A stretch of DNA of 38,504 nt, from NCBI GenBank assembly GCA_020050835.1, contig JAGVKB010000107.1:1-38504 (forward strand), read 5' to 3'. How positions within the stretch are numbered: position 1 is the first letter of the stretch; each line of letters begins with the position of its first letter. Made by a program: the position numbers and the translations under genes. Of the stretch, positions 18,601 through 26,178 are shown one piece after another. The notes below the pieces were generated by a model. It did not search any database and was not told the origin of the DNA. It saw only the letters and a list, made by a program, of their open reading frames with translations. This stretch comes from Candidatus Obscuribacterales bacterium. Its GTDB lineage: Bacteria; Cyanobacteriota; Vampirovibrionia; Obscuribacterales; Obscuribacteraceae.

Positions 18601-21600
18601 TTTAATACTTAAGTTGTCGGGGCTACCAACATTGATGCCGCCGGTGCCCCGGTTGGCGACCAGAATACTGCCGCCGTCTCCGCGATTGATGGTCGATCCG
18701 TCATAGACAGTGGTTTGAATTCCGGCGTCGGCCACCAGCTTGGTTTGGCTGATATCAAACAAGGAAGAGCTGCGAACAGACAGGACGAGTGCTCCACCTT
18801 GCCCAGTACCAGCCCCGTTGAGGCCACCGCCGCTGACATCGAAGCTGTTAAACTCGCCTTCGGCCAGCGCTGGCAGCATGATAGTGCCGTCACCGGCAGC
18901 TCCGGCAGTGAGATAGACAGTCGCTCCGGTAGCGTTGGATGCAAACACGTTGAAATTGATACTTACCATGTCGTGAACGGTGAGATCGCCGCCGGAGACT
19001 ATCTCTATGTAGATAGGCTGAAACAAGAAGCCAGCTCCAGCCAATCCGACATCAGCCTCCCTGGCGCCGGTGGTGGCCAGTATCTGGATCTGTCCAGAGT
19101 CGTCTCCGAAGTCCAAGCTATTGTTGCTGATGAGTTGAATTCTGCCGCCATCTCCAACCGGGCTGCTTACGTCGAGTGTTAAAGAACCTCCAATCACTTC
19201 GATTTCGGATGCTGCAATGTTGATTGTCCCGCCTGATGCCGAGCAGAAGAAGCATTCTGCAGGAAGTACTCCTACTGCTGAGAGCACGCCGGCACCGATC
19301 TCTACTGTTCCGAAGGAGGATACTGCGGCATTGCTGTGGTAAAGGTCCGCGTTGAGTTTGATCACGCCGCCTGTGTTCTTAAAGCCATTGGCGGAAACTG
19401 TGTTTGCACTGGCCAACTTGATTCCGCCGCCACCACGATTGTTGATGTTGATCAGTCCGCCGACTCCGCCAAACTCAGTATCAAGTGGAGCGTCTGCTCG
19501 TATTTCGATCGACGATACATCCAACATCTCTGCACTGTTGGCGGTCAAGAAAATCTGTCCGCCGTTGCTTGAAGTTTCTACAAGCGAGTTAGAAGCGTCA
19601 AGGACACCGGTCGTATCGAAGTAGATGTTGCCGTCTCCTGCTGTGCCTGCCTCCAATACGTAGAAGCCGCCCGAGCCGTAAGTCGGTTGGCTGGTGACTG
19701 CAGCCAGCTCCTTAACGATCAGATCATGACTGGCGTGGACTGCGACGCGACCATCGCGACCATTAACTCCACCAGCGTGGATCTCCAGCTGATTGTCGCC
19801 AGTGCCTAAAACGATATTGCCGGCAGGGTCCAATCCCGAAGTAGGCACCGCACTCGTTCTAATTGCCACGTTTTCGGCTGAAAGCACGGCACTGCCTGAG
19901 CCTACCGGTCCTTCGACGGCAATATCGCTCGCTACGATCAGCAGGTCACGATCGAAGATGGTCAGATTGCTGCCGCCGGTTAAGTAGACGGAGCCATCTC
20001 CAACCATTGAGTTCGTCGCACCATGGGCAGCGATCAAACTTAAGCTGCTTCTGCCGCTGGTGGTGACTACCGACGGGTCCGGGAAGGCGATTCCGCCCGA
20101 ACCGAAATTGGCTATTGACAGTTGACCTGAGCTGAAGCCTGGCATGACCGAAAGTGTCCCGCCCAATCCGTTGACTGGACTGGCCGGCGAGCCGACTGTG
20201 AAGACTGCATCGCTGACGGATGTGGCTGTGAAATTAGTCAAGACGCTCACGTTACCGTTGATGGCAACATTGCCGCCGGCAAACAGGGAGACTGAGTTGC
20301 CGGTGAGTCTACCGGTTGAAATCGAGCCTGGCGCCACCTTCGGCATTGTGACTTGGTTGACGTGAGCACTGTACGTCAAGAAATTGGGATCGTTCAGGTT
20401 GGCCCCAGTGAACCGGGTCTGGGCATCGGTCGCCACCGCGGCTGCGCATCCAGCTGCGCAAGTATCGATCTGGCCGTTGGCGTGAACATAGACGGTGGTG
20501 TTTGTCCGAGCTCTGGCGACAGCTAGGTATATGTGCCCTGCGGAGCCCGCTATGCCAGGGTTGGAGTTGATCTCTCCGACCGTGATGGCGTTGGTAACGT
20601 CGTCGCTGCTGGCTAATCGCCTGTCGGCAATGATCGTGACGTCACCGCTGTACTTATAATTGCCGGCGCCTTGATTGGCGGCGGTGGTGTTGATCAGTCC
20701 GTTGTCCGGAAGAAGCACCTTCCCGGTGTCAGTGCCAGAGCCTTGCAAGGCGATCATTGTGACATTGCCGCCACCGACATGACCGTCTTGTCCAACCGGC
20801 AGGATGCCGTGGCTGTCGATCAATGTGACAGGCTTGACCGAAACCAGGTCTATCTTTCCGCCAGTCGAGCTGGCAGTCAACACGGAGCCGAAACTAAATT
20901 GAGTCGGCGCGCTTCCGCCTGGAAAGTTTGCTCCCGCGATCAACGTGATATCTCCACCGCCGTTCACGCCGCTACTGCTGGTGTCAATCGTCAGCGGTCC
21001 TGGATTGCCGGACTCCGATGAATCTACCGAAATGTCGCCAGAAGCGATGATGGTAAGTGGATTGCCGCCGGTGACTGAAATGTCATCGGTCAGGAAGAAA
21101 TTGCCGTTGGCGGTATAGAGCGGGTCGCCGGAAAGCTCGACGCGGCCCAGGCGCAGATCGCCGGCAGTCGTGTGCACTTCGGTCGCAGTGCCATAACTGT
21201 TAACCACGCCTGTAATGTGTTCTGCAGACACTGTGACCTTGCCATGCCCGGAAAACAGGTTCAACTGTTTGCTCAAGATGTCGCCACCATTGAGATGAGT
21301 GTCGAAGCTGCCCTTGAACAGCGAGTCACGGAAGTTGATCGAGCCCGCCAGCGCTTCCAGTCTGCCGGCCAGATTGTTCACAACCAGAGTCTGCGCGAGT
21401 ATGGAGGCGAGATTTATGTTGCCGGTTGCCGAGGCGATCGTTCCGGAATTGATGATGTTGCCGGCGCCCGCAGCGAGATTGATGTTGTTGACCGCTTGCA
21501 TGACGGCGCTCTGCCCGGCATTGACGATCGAGCCGCCGGCTACAGCGGTCAACGCTCCGGAGCTTTGAATCGTTCCGTGATTGATAATGTCTGTCAGAGC

Positions 21601-22233
21601 GGTCAGGTGCAAATCGAGTGCCGCGACAGGATTTGCGAAGCCGGCGATGCCGGCGGCAGGCAATACGGACGACAGCAGCGCGCCTTGCTGGTTGTAGATG
21701 TTGGCGGCGCTGATAGCGGCGCTAGTTACTTGAGAGTTGGTAGAAAGGGCGTACAAATTACCTTGATTTACCAGGTTGCCAGCCAGATTCAACGAAGCAG
21801 CTGTTCCAAAATCTCTTAAGGCAGTTACGCCTTGCGGAATCACGAGATCGCTGACGTACTGGTTGAATTTAGCCCCCATCGTGAATTGCCCGCCGACCGC
21901 GTTGCCGAGATCGCCGAGCACGAGCCCTTGCTGACCGGTAGAGAAAACTTGATAGGCTGCCAGCCGCTCCGCCGGCGTCACCATGTCCTGGGCCCCGAGG
22001 GTGCGTGTCGTGTCTCCGACCTGAATCGTGATCGACCCCTCATTGGTGAGATGCCCGACTCCCAGATTGCGGTCGGTAGAGGTCAGGTCGAGATTGACCG
22101 GAGCGACCCCTGTTTGACTGCCGTCGGTTGCTGTCTGGGCGCTGGTTGTGAGGGTGGTTAACCCGTGAACAATCAGCAGATTAACAAACAAGACAGCCGA
22201 TACGAACTTGCGAAAAGACTTTTGTGACTTCAT
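9694..22233 (-). CDS. Giant haemagglutinin-like beta-helix exoprotein with poly-proline linker and FecR-like C-terminus
   Basis: This gene encodes 4179 residues without interruption. The ATG at 22233 is preferred over a TTG at 22308, because it gives a signal peptide (KSQKSFRKF, then a hydrophobic run, ending near SAQT at about residue 31) and has GAGAGAAAG upstream. Residues from about 35 to 280 resemble the N-terminal domain of filamentous haemagglutinins (LTNEGSITIQVGD, LNLAGNLVNQGNLYALS). Residues from about 280 to 3600 are Gly/Ser/Asn-rich parallel beta-helix-type repeats, arranged partly as a larger unit of about 240-270 residues whose anchor GxGGIxL recurs at about 19420, 18640, 17805, 17400, 16375, 15650, 14265 and 13500. 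Pro39 and Pro13 tracts follow (3629-3685), then two FecR-like segments (about 3775-3855 and 4010-4100). It is probably a surface or secreted adhesin or matrix protein. No TpsB partner, autotransporter barrel or sortase signal is seen. Confidence 0.9.
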   Translation of the reverse strand: MKSQKSFRKFVSAVLFVNLLIVHGLTTLTTSAQTATDGSQTGVAPVNLDLTSTDRNLGVGHLTNEGSITIQVGDTTRTLGAQDMVTPAERLAAYQVFSTGQQGLVLGDLGNAVGGQFTMGAKFNQYVSDLVIPQGVTALRDFGTAASLNLAGNLVNQGNLYALSTNSQVTSAAISAANIYNQQGALLSSVLPAAGIAGFANPVAALDLHLTALTDIINHGTIQSSGALTAVAGGSIVNAGQSAVMQAVNNINLAAGAGNIINSGTIASATGNINLASILAQTLVVNNLAGRLEALAGSINFRDSLFKGSFDTHLNGGDILSKQLNLFSGHGKVTVSAEHITGVVNSYGTATEVHTTAGDLRLGRVELSGDPLYTANGNFFLTDDISVTGGNPLTIIASGDISVDSSESGNPGPLTIDTSSSGVNGGGDITLIAGANFPGGSAPTQFSFGSVLTASSTGGKIDLVSVKPVTLIDSHGILPVGQDGHVGGGNVTMIALQGSGTDTGKVLLPDNGLINTTAANQGAGNYKYSGDVTIIADRRLASSDDVTNAITVGEINSNPGIAGSAGHIYLAVARARTNTTVYVHANGQIDTCAAGCAAAVATDAQTRFTGANLNDPNFLTYSAHVNQVTMPKVAPGSISTGRLTGNSVSLFAGGNVAINGNVSVLTNFTATSVSDAVFTVGSPASPVNGLGGTLSVMPGFSSGQLSIANFGSGGIAFPDPSVVTTSGRSSLSLIAAHGATNSMVGDGSVYLTGGSNLTIFDRDLLIVASDIAVEGPVGSGSAVLSAENVAIRTSAVPTSGLDPAGNIVLGTGDNQLEIHAGGVNGRDGRVAVHASHDLIVKELAAVTSQPTYGSGGFYVLEAGTAGDGNIYFDTTGVLDASNSLVETSSNGGQIFLTANSAEMLDVSSIEIRADAPLDTEFGGVGGLININNRGGGGIKLASANTVSANGFKNTGGVIKLNADLYHSNAAVSSFGTVEIGAGVLSAVGVLPAECFFCSASGGTINIAASEIEVIGGSLTLDVSSPVGDGGRIQLISNNSLDFGDDSGQIQILATTGAREADVGLAGAGFLFQPIYIEIVSGGDLTVHDMVSINFNVFASNATGATVYLTAGAAGDGTIMLPALAEGEFNSFDVSGGGLNGAGTGQGGALVLSVRSSSLFDISQTKLVADAGIQTTVYDGSTINRGDGGSILVANRGTGGINVGSPDNLSIKAHNGDGGILFLNASSLNGQGDFEDANTETSGPINIAGGVLSAQGHGVEGTEQRPTYGGGIFIFASTLTVTSGHLTINTSASPVLNPDYENLPAGLRGAVLIATFDGPTAALPERGNINIGAGDGKISILNQGVQENFFFDQLGQGSSVGFVSGGGVLISAGGTLNVDADEIKLLPDFEFPNIGGATVNFIGGAAGEGTVNFSGILDTSSIGVDRSGQSLKVGRVSITARSSLAAITITGQIISNGLLGSSFATPDTAIEITNNGSGGITLTDATLSASTNEESAGIITLNGWGELSPFVTASARPGSVHLMNSNITLNGMIEDFDDPTGGGAVNIYGDSITIDQQSFINVDGLGDAYGGLINIMSYSSHPSSAISIDGSLSAEGGPQGGGGLISIKSAGAGGITLGDNSSLSVNSNVGEGGIIVISATVIQDDIRLGGQFTFPSGPITIHSGLSANAGGGDFIGGAIIVTGSNVVIDGGLTPNTITFSANGSGSGDGGLISLTSKNLRVATNTHLTLQADSTDSGHGGSVILTAYDHPANELDDQTKGNLDIGLAPGQVSLFALSGPNGDTVDGGTILINAGQNLTVHDAAAIDAHSRGTNGAGARYELNAGSLQGADGILVADCPTCNNLQNEYECCFTEYGKEGGWQFSYKSSNDEGEEGGSDVDFAGVRPTGDGTVRLLSGNLNARGGGSNGEGFGDGGHVILFANHNSQELDISAASVSAMSGLEQGSGGSILVQNTGTGGIKIGSGESLSVASMNGESGTISLLARSAIDEYSEEEQTLSYGSVTINGGTLSVDASGLESMGGTLRIAGSVLNTTSNLILSAKASGDGEGGEVLLDIRDNLTLGINDGEVQILANGGSPGSDFGDGGRIEITTGGSINVNNMSALNVIPLGLNGGGGTIELTAGTSGTGTIVLPAGILNAFGGGFDNTGSGAGGVISLKVHNNQRFDLSTITLMADAGTGSTGGEGRGGRLYLWNLGGGGIKLADGSQLSAKAHNGGGGRIEIFAGSNSEEELPGNPPPVGTLEILGGTLSVDAHENDGGDYNGGELPLTITDLVVTNNLTLSANGAGGGDGGYVDIYSPEGDVVVGQNANQIKMFATGGSPGSTSGNGGRLAIYARNLTVTSHTFMNSGPLGANGSGGTYTFSGAILTLPAGALSARGGGVNGQGFGRGGTIYLNQNAEGQHLNLSNININTDDGIAGSFAEQSGNSVSIYAYGDLTIGTLSASAHDGGGSYISLTSAGTLTIPTGALSTSADGDFRGGTIYLSASTLNTAGTNLILTADAGGEGRGGTIGVSAGAIEVGSGAGRLQLFARGGSTGSDSGDGGSISVNGTAINILDLSKLDAGPRGNNGGGASYSLIASDLVTISGAGTLNASGGGADGLGRGYAGQIVINSYSSQLLDLSTNSFSVSSGAASTGFHPTFNFFDDSGRAGTISFVNYGTGGLKFAADSIVANAHNGRGATITIEAAHPFDNPTGGALTVVGGELSASADGSIISGGTNHCSFCVRGGSVTLRGSSISIIGANPLTIDASGSDNGLGGSITLTTLDATNGSLTFGSDQGQIEAFARSGPAGGMGGTINASAARDLRFGTMSALSVSPGGTTGDAGVFNLIAGTGGEGNIKHLNPLPGNPDLLGFAGSLRADGGSTSGIAGKINVSVTSIQALTISHTLSASSTNLAGVFVGDDRAIISLTNKGSGGISIESASNLLVQLPASRGGSIILNAANDDRTLSGTVKISVPTISVDAIGPGPQSGCCLGGNITIVGSKLDLSGIAGNNPLLLSANSFRTGQGGTIKVTTLGSGSQSDISVGNQSGQLQISATQAGTGTPDGYGGGTLWLISGNDLFVDMQHVIIAPSSAGQGAGGATYVLAANGKVQVTGDIDANGSVTTNGVAPNNVGYGGSIEIIYSDPDPDSLFVVGGLSPHSFVTGSITADNNGKIFIINRATTGKLNLQVDSTISARRPGVDVGYSTMSGSINLNISVALESFYNLYNFDGTIGQAVVVSGSGPLHGQLNLGGSSFTFDTGSLPQEQISPGVMASVLTLGRIDATSPEGFLFNFTGGNLVLSGALISSAQNEYNTGELAGNGNPVQISANGQLILRSILIGAGCPGCFDQSNPAGPITLSGSSVTLTDTTLNSNGPIIINAAPLTGQITVADSTIQTTAGLISMNAGQAVTLSHSTVSAGNPVDSIPDGSGVLNDSQFLSGGAITIQSKNINIIASELTSYKGDINLLAGIGGFINLQGIYGAPGYSDEGTGIEERPAAIARVTANGGNVYLFGETIFGSFFIISARANLIGVEPLTFTGGGVQFTASKFDTNMVNQIDPYFANRDFDNPEFTLSNLLNLENTVQFDAGDVGTLSLTQNLDNPGTVSVQGLYFGFREQIAGATIFDINGGVVNFGSPGAVLAFAPAAGAAAPPPPPPPPPPPPPPPPPPPPPPPPPPPPPPPPPPPPPPPSTPSSPPPPPPPPPPPPPQTPPQESREIPPTPQIQTQKVQTDTTPKEQPTPPQPPCTPTIMAAGSGSNDNSESDQSSSWYIAGGACQPFSFDLGDDTVIVGSGGSTFAPSGNHSVTIREGRLAIAAGTKGTHVNTMFGSVDLPNGSAGILEQKVAGVVRLVNLAGDNITVNVTANGKSKSLSAANGEELVIAANSVEEEELISTDGVDREPIAGAVTVADIGLKSRKSRVDRLMMANKEPLLVCNMGCLTAAAKKRWEKVIQSMNGKSVPIAQKPGSHKLHTANNQSGPAQTYTFTEPGVLDEAVLKPIRFLQSANTSPQMLAIQTLTTKSCSVKHTSSTKVTIESNGILNLKDGEVLIHAGQATVVKSGSSTLSLDPGSVALIKNSAGVLKVVNLYEPKGHSIKAIIGRHQTTLASGQEIIVGANDGSVPGELKRDATGRRRIKQVDIAKGSTIMRSEVSLVSLLGRDELLSKILKSNAPFDRQISKKLIKMAVCVNHVTAGHGAYSTVQP
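11179..11349 (-). repeat. Poly-proline triplet tract within the giant gene
   Basis: Codons at 11233-11349 encode 39 consecutive prolines (residues 3629-3667 of the giant protein). After STPSS, another 13 prolines are encoded at 11179-11217. All four CCN codons are mixed, so it is not a pure triplet repeat and is less prone to slippage than one. The plus strand here is G-rich, (GGN)n, with quadruplex potential. The tract would form a stiff polyproline II rod between the beta-helix and the C-terminal modules. Such runs need EF-P for translation. Confidence 0.95.
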
Positions 22234-22392
22234 CTTTCTCTCACCAGATTGATTAACAGCCCGTGCGGACCTGATCGCGGATGCCTGAACTTCAAGCGAT
22301 CCGGTCAAAACTTCATGCTTGCCTAATATGTGCCCGATCGGCGACGTTTTTAATCAGTTTGCTAGTTAAATGCCAGAAGGGTGAAGCACTGC

Positions 22393-25107
22393 TCAGGCGT
22401 CGGCTGACTCGGACGGAAAGATAGTCACTTGCTGAATCGTCTCTTCTGCGTCGCGCAGCCGGATGACGGCGTTGCGCAACATGCCCGAAAACTCTTGGCA
22501 GGTGGATACTGTCGGGTCTGCCAGTGGCGGATAAAGCGGCAGTCCGAAACTTACTTCGAGCGGAGCCGGTTGGGGGATGAAATTGCCCTTGGGCAGGATT
22601 TCGTTCGTTCCCTTGACATAGGCTGGGATAATCGGGCAGCCGACAGTGATGGAAAGCCTGGCCGCTCCGGGTTTGAAAGGACCGATCTGCCCGCCGGTGG
22701 AACGAGTTCCCTCCGGAAAGATGATCAAGATGTGCCCCTTACGCAGCAATTGCTCGCAGGTCTTCATGCTCTCTTCGAAATTGCCGTAGCGGTCGAACGG
22801 AACTGCGTTGAGGAGGTAGGTTGAGAAGGCTGAGCGCCAGGAGTCTGAAAAGAAGTAATCTGCCGCTGCGACCGGATGAACGATTGAAAGCAGGTGCTGT
22901 GGAAAGCTTGCCAGCAGAGCGATGCAGTCAAAATGGCTGGCATGATTGGCTGCCACAATGTAGGGAGGATCGAGCAGTAAACGGTCGGTGCCAGCCGTCT
23001 CGAATTGATTGTAGACTTTAATGGCGGTTCTGGCGGCGATCTCGAGCACTTTGCGGCTGGTAGTCACGATCGGATCATCACGGAGCGGCCAGGTGGACGG
23101 ATCGTGATGCTCGACTGGCCAGGACTTCCACTCGGTGCGCTGCTCAGGCAGGAGATCTTCCTGCCCTTCGGTCTTAGCAGGTTGCTCGCTCTGCTGCTGC
23201 AGCAGGTACTTCGCGAGGATAACGAGATCCTCGACTGTCTGTGCCTCTTGAACTGCGGTGTCCGGAACATCGACTGAAAATTGCTGTTCGAGCCGAAAGA
23301 CGAGATCGAGGCGAGCGAAAGAATCCAGCCCGAGATCGGCGCTCAAGCTCATTTCCGGGCTGAAGTATCGAGAGCCGGACGGGCAGATACCGCGCAAAAT
23401 TGCCGGGTCCATCACTTGCGAAATGACGTCGCAAACCTGTTTCCCGTCTTCATCCCAGGCAAACGAACTCTGATTTGACTTCTTGGAAGACTTCTTCTTT
23501 TGCTGAGCGAGTTCGAAGAGGCGTACAATTTCACCGCGCCGAACCTTGCCGGAGGCGGTTCTCGGTAGCTGCTGGTCCAAAACCTGGAAGCTCTGCAAAC
23601 GCTTGTAGTCGGCCAATTCGGACAACAGTTGTCCGATCTCATGCTTGATCAGCTCGTCTCTGTCCGGGCTGTTTGCTACTGAGTCGTGCACCACCAGTGC
23701 GGCACAGACTACTTCTCCGCGCGAACTCGGTTGCCCGAAGACGCATGCTTCCTTGATGATGGCGCTTTTAGAGAGTGCTTCTTCGAGCTCCTCCGGATAG
23801 AGATTGTAACCGCCGGCGGTTACAATCACCGATTTCATTCGGCCGTTGACGTGCAAATGCCCGTCCGAGTCGATCGAGCCGCTGTCACCGGTTTTAAGCC
23901 AGCCATTTACCAGTGCTTTGGTAGTTTCATCCGGATTGTTCCAATAGCCCTGCATGACATTGGGGCCCTTGACCAGAATCTCGCCGATGCCCAGAGCATC
24001 AGCGTTGTCGATTCGCACCTCTACCCCAGCCAGCGGTACTCCGACGCTGGTCGCTTTCTGGTTGGATCTGGTATTGGCGGCGACGATCGGCGCTGCTTCG
24101 GTTAGTCCGTATCCGATCAACAGTGTTATTCCAAGAGACCGAAGTGTCTCGACCAGCTCCGGTGGTGTGGGCGCACCACCGGCTAGCCAGAACTTGATGT
24201 TGCCGCCGAGCTCTTTGTGGAGCTCTTTCAGAAGTATCTTGCCGAGCGCGGGATTTTGGAAGACAATTCGACGCAGCAAGGCGACTTGCAGCTGTTTGGA
24301 CTTGGGAAGTTGTTCGAGTTTCGATTCAATGTCTTCGGTGATGCTCTGAAATACCAGCGGCGTCGCCAGCAAGACGGAAACTTTCTCGAACTTGAGCAAC
24401 TCCTTCAAATGCGATGGACCCTTGGGCTGGCAATAGACAATGGTGGCGCCCTTGTGAAGCGGACCGGCCAGACCGCCTGTAAACTCGAGCATATGCGAGA
24501 GCGGCAGCACGGAAAGCAAACGATCTTCGTTGGAAACTTCGAAGGCATTGGCCGCCGCCACGACGTTGGACAAGATGTTGCCGTGAGTGAGCACCACGCC
24601 TTTGGCTGTGCCGGCGGTGCCGGAGGTAAACACTATCAAGGCCGGATCTTCTCTGGAAGGAGACTGAAGATGCGGAATCTCAGGCAAGGGCTGCTCAATG
24701 AATAGACGCTGCAAAAGCTCCATTCTCGCCTTCGGAACGCGATCGCTGAACAGGATGAATTGTCTTTCTCCAAACAAGATTAGCCTGGGTTCGACTTTGT
24801 CGATGATCGGTAGCACTTCGCTCGCTCGGCTGCGGGCATCGAGCGGGACAACTATCGCGCCGATGCGAAAGGCACCAAAGCAGGCGAGCACCCATTCCGG
24901 AGAATTGTTGGCACAAATTCCAAGATAATCTCCTGGGCGGACACCGCGCTTCCAGAGTGCTTGAGCGGCCTGATAGGTCAATTTACTCAACTGGCGATAG
25001 GCGATCTCCCGCACCTTTCCGTTATGGATGTGCCGGAAGGCTATCCGGTCGGCAAAGCGAGCCGACGCTGTCAAGAATAGCTCTTGTAAGTTCTTGAATC
25101 GAGCCAT
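22393..25107 (-). CDS. Acyl-activating enzyme / acyl-carrier domain / PlsC acyltransferase fusion
   Basis: This 904-residue protein joins three functions. Residues 1-530 form an AMP-dependent acyl ligase: P-loop VFTSGTAGTAKG (159-170), GYGLTEAAP (332-340), GWLKTGD (402-408) and the C-terminal lysine in TASGKVRRGEI (K521). Residues about 555-635 are an acyl-carrier domain with LGLDSFARLD, Ser596 being the expected phosphopantetheine site. Residues about 680-880 are a 1-acylglycerol-3-phosphate acyltransferase (PlsC) domain with NHASHFD (721-727) and FPEGTRS (797-803). A Lys/Ser-rich linker separates the first two. E. coli Aas has the acyltransferase first and no carrier, so this order is distinct. 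It may charge a fatty acid onto its own carrier and pass it to a lysophospholipid. It is last in a lipid cluster, 34 nt after the CdsA gene. Confidence 0.92.
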   Translation of the reverse strand: MARFKNLQELFLTASARFADRIAFRHIHNGKVREIAYRQLSKLTYQAAQALWKRGVRPGDYLGICANNSPEWVLACFGAFRIGAIVVPLDARSRASEVLPIIDKVEPRLILFGERQFILFSDRVPKARMELLQRLFIEQPLPEIPHLQSPSREDPALIVFTSGTAGTAKGVVLTHGNILSNVVAAANAFEVSNEDRLLSVLPLSHMLEFTGGLAGPLHKGATIVYCQPKGPSHLKELLKFEKVSVLLATPLVFQSITEDIESKLEQLPKSKQLQVALLRRIVFQNPALGKILLKELHKELGGNIKFWLAGGAPTPPELVETLRSLGITLLIGYGLTEAAPIVAANTRSNQKATSVGVPLAGVEVRIDNADALGIGEILVKGPNVMQGYWNNPDETTKALVNGWLKTGDSGSIDSDGHLHVNGRMKSVIVTAGGYNLYPEELEEALSKSAIIKEACVFGQPSSRGEVVCAALVVHDSVANSPDRDELIKHEIGQLLSELADYKRLQSFQVLDQQLPRTASGKVRRGEIVRLFELAQQKKKSSKKSNQSSFAWDEDGKQVCDVISQVMDPAILRGICPSGSRYFSPEMSLSADLGLDSFARLDLVFRLEQQFSVDVPDTAVQEAQTVEDLVILAKYLLQQQSEQPAKTEGQEDLLPEQRTEWKSWPVEHHDPSTWPLRDDPIVTTSRKVLEIAARTAIKVYNQFETAGTDRLLLDPPYIVAANHASHFDCIALLASFPQHLLSIVHPVAAADYFFSDSWRSAFSTYLLNAVPFDRYGNFEESMKTCEQLLRKGHILIIFPEGTRSTGGQIGPFKPGAARLSITVGCPIIPAYVKGTNEILPKGNFIPQPAPLEVSFGLPLYPPLADPTVSTCQEFSGMLRNAVIRLRDAEETIQQVTIFPSESADA

Positions 25108-25141
25108 GTGAGCACCTTGGATGAGCCGAGCGCCTGACAGT

Positions 25142-26152
25142 TTACCTGAAGTTCATGGCAAGCAGGAGGAAATAGTAGAAAGCGGGGGTTGCAAAGATGA
25201 GGCTGTCGCAACGGTCGAGTAGACCGCCGTGCCCTGGAATCAGGTTGCCTGAGTCCTTGACTGCCATGTCCCGCTTGATTACGGATATTATAAGATCGCC
25301 CAGCGGAGCTGCCACTCCGATTATCAAGGCTGCTCCCAAAACTACCGGCAGGCTTAGTTCCGGAACGGCGTAACGAAAGATGAGGGCGGCTAGCAAGGAT
25401 CCAATCAATCCGCCGGCTGCTCCTTCTCTGGTTTTTTTTGGGCTGATCTTAGGAGTGAGTGGCGTTTTGCCGCAGAGTCGTCCGACGGTGTAGGCCAAGA
25501 CGTCATTGAACACCACCGTCATCGACAAGAAAATGATGTATCCAAATCCGCCTTGAAGCTCACGCAGAAATACCAGGTGTCCGAGGAACCACCCGAAATA
25601 CAAGATGCCGAGGATGGTGAATGCCTCCTTCATCAACATCCCTTCGTAAGTCTGCATGAATATAGGGATCGTTAAAACGAGCATTATAATGAAGACTGGC
25701 AGAATGTAAAACGGATGGAGCGCGTGAAAGAGCGAAACATCAGTCTTGAGCGGTAGTCCTGCTGATGCCGAAGCTAGACCTTGAAGTTTCGGCGGCAGCG
25801 GAGTCGATTCGAACAGGGCGGTAGCTACCAGCGCCACTCCCGAAACTCGGCCTACCCATTTGTAGGCTTCAGTGTCCCAGACATGGACGACATTGAAGAA
25901 TTCGCGCAAGCAGTAGAGCGCCATAGCGCAGACGAGCACAGCAAACGGCAGCCCTCCGAAATAGGCCGGAATTAGCACCACCGGCGCTATCATGTACCAG
26001 CTCAGATATCGCTTGCGCAGATTCTCGTCTGGCGCTCCCTTCTTCAGCTCGTACAGAAAGACACCGACTCCGGCGGCTAGAAAGAAGCCGGCTAAGATAA
26101 ACAGAGTGTCTCTAGCAACAGAGTCCAAGGACAGACAAAATGGAACGTTCAT
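25142..26152 (-). CDS. cdsA: Phosphatidate cytidylyltransferase (CDP-diacylglycerol synthase)
   Basis: This enzyme makes CDP-diacylglycerol from phosphatidate and CTP in the inner membrane. The 336-residue protein has about eight hydrophobic segments and ends with the full CdsA signature near residues 290-316 (SVIKRDMAVKDSGNLIPGHGG then LLDRCD), including the conserved Lys-Asp and terminal Asp. It is somewhat longer than housekeeping CdsA (about 270-285), as are YnbB-type paralogues. It sits directly after a YnbA-like CDP-alcohol phosphatidyltransferase, in the same order as ynbA-ynbB of E. coli as I remember it. It may therefore be a second, dedicated CDP-diacylglycerol synthase rather than the essential copy. 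The ribosome binding site is weak. Confidence 0.92.
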   Translation of the reverse strand: MNVPFCLSLDSVARDTLFILAGFFLAAGVGVFLYELKKGAPDENLRKRYLSWYMIAPVVLIPAYFGGLPFAVLVCAMALYCLREFFNVVHVWDTEAYKWVGRVSGVALVATALFESTPLPPKLQGLASASAGLPLKTDVSLFHALHPFYILPVFIIMLVLTIPIFMQTYEGMLMKEAFTILGILYFGWFLGHLVFLRELQGGFGYIIFLSMTVVFNDVLAYTVGRLCGKTPLTPKISPKKTREGAAGGLIGSLLAALIFRYAVPELSLPVVLGAALIIGVAAPLGDLIISVIKRDMAVKDSGNLIPGHGGLLDRCDSLIFATPAFYYFLLLAMNFR

Positions 26153-26178
26153 TTAAGTACACTTCTCAAGCTGGTTAG

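Noticed and set aside
12182-21819. Many plus-strand open frames of 60-250 codons opposite the giant gene
   Set aside because: They are shadows produced by its GGC/GGT-rich, stop-poor repeat codons. Their products are Pro/Ser/Val-rich and have no family features.
9694-22233. Giant gene as a CRISPR or DNA-level repeat array
   Set aside because: The repeats are at the protein level and diverged in DNA. There are no identical direct repeats with regular spacers and no cas genes.
22234-22308. 25-residue extension of the giant protein from a TTG
   Set aside because: It would place charged residues before the signal peptide, and the ATG at 22233 has its own ribosome binding site.
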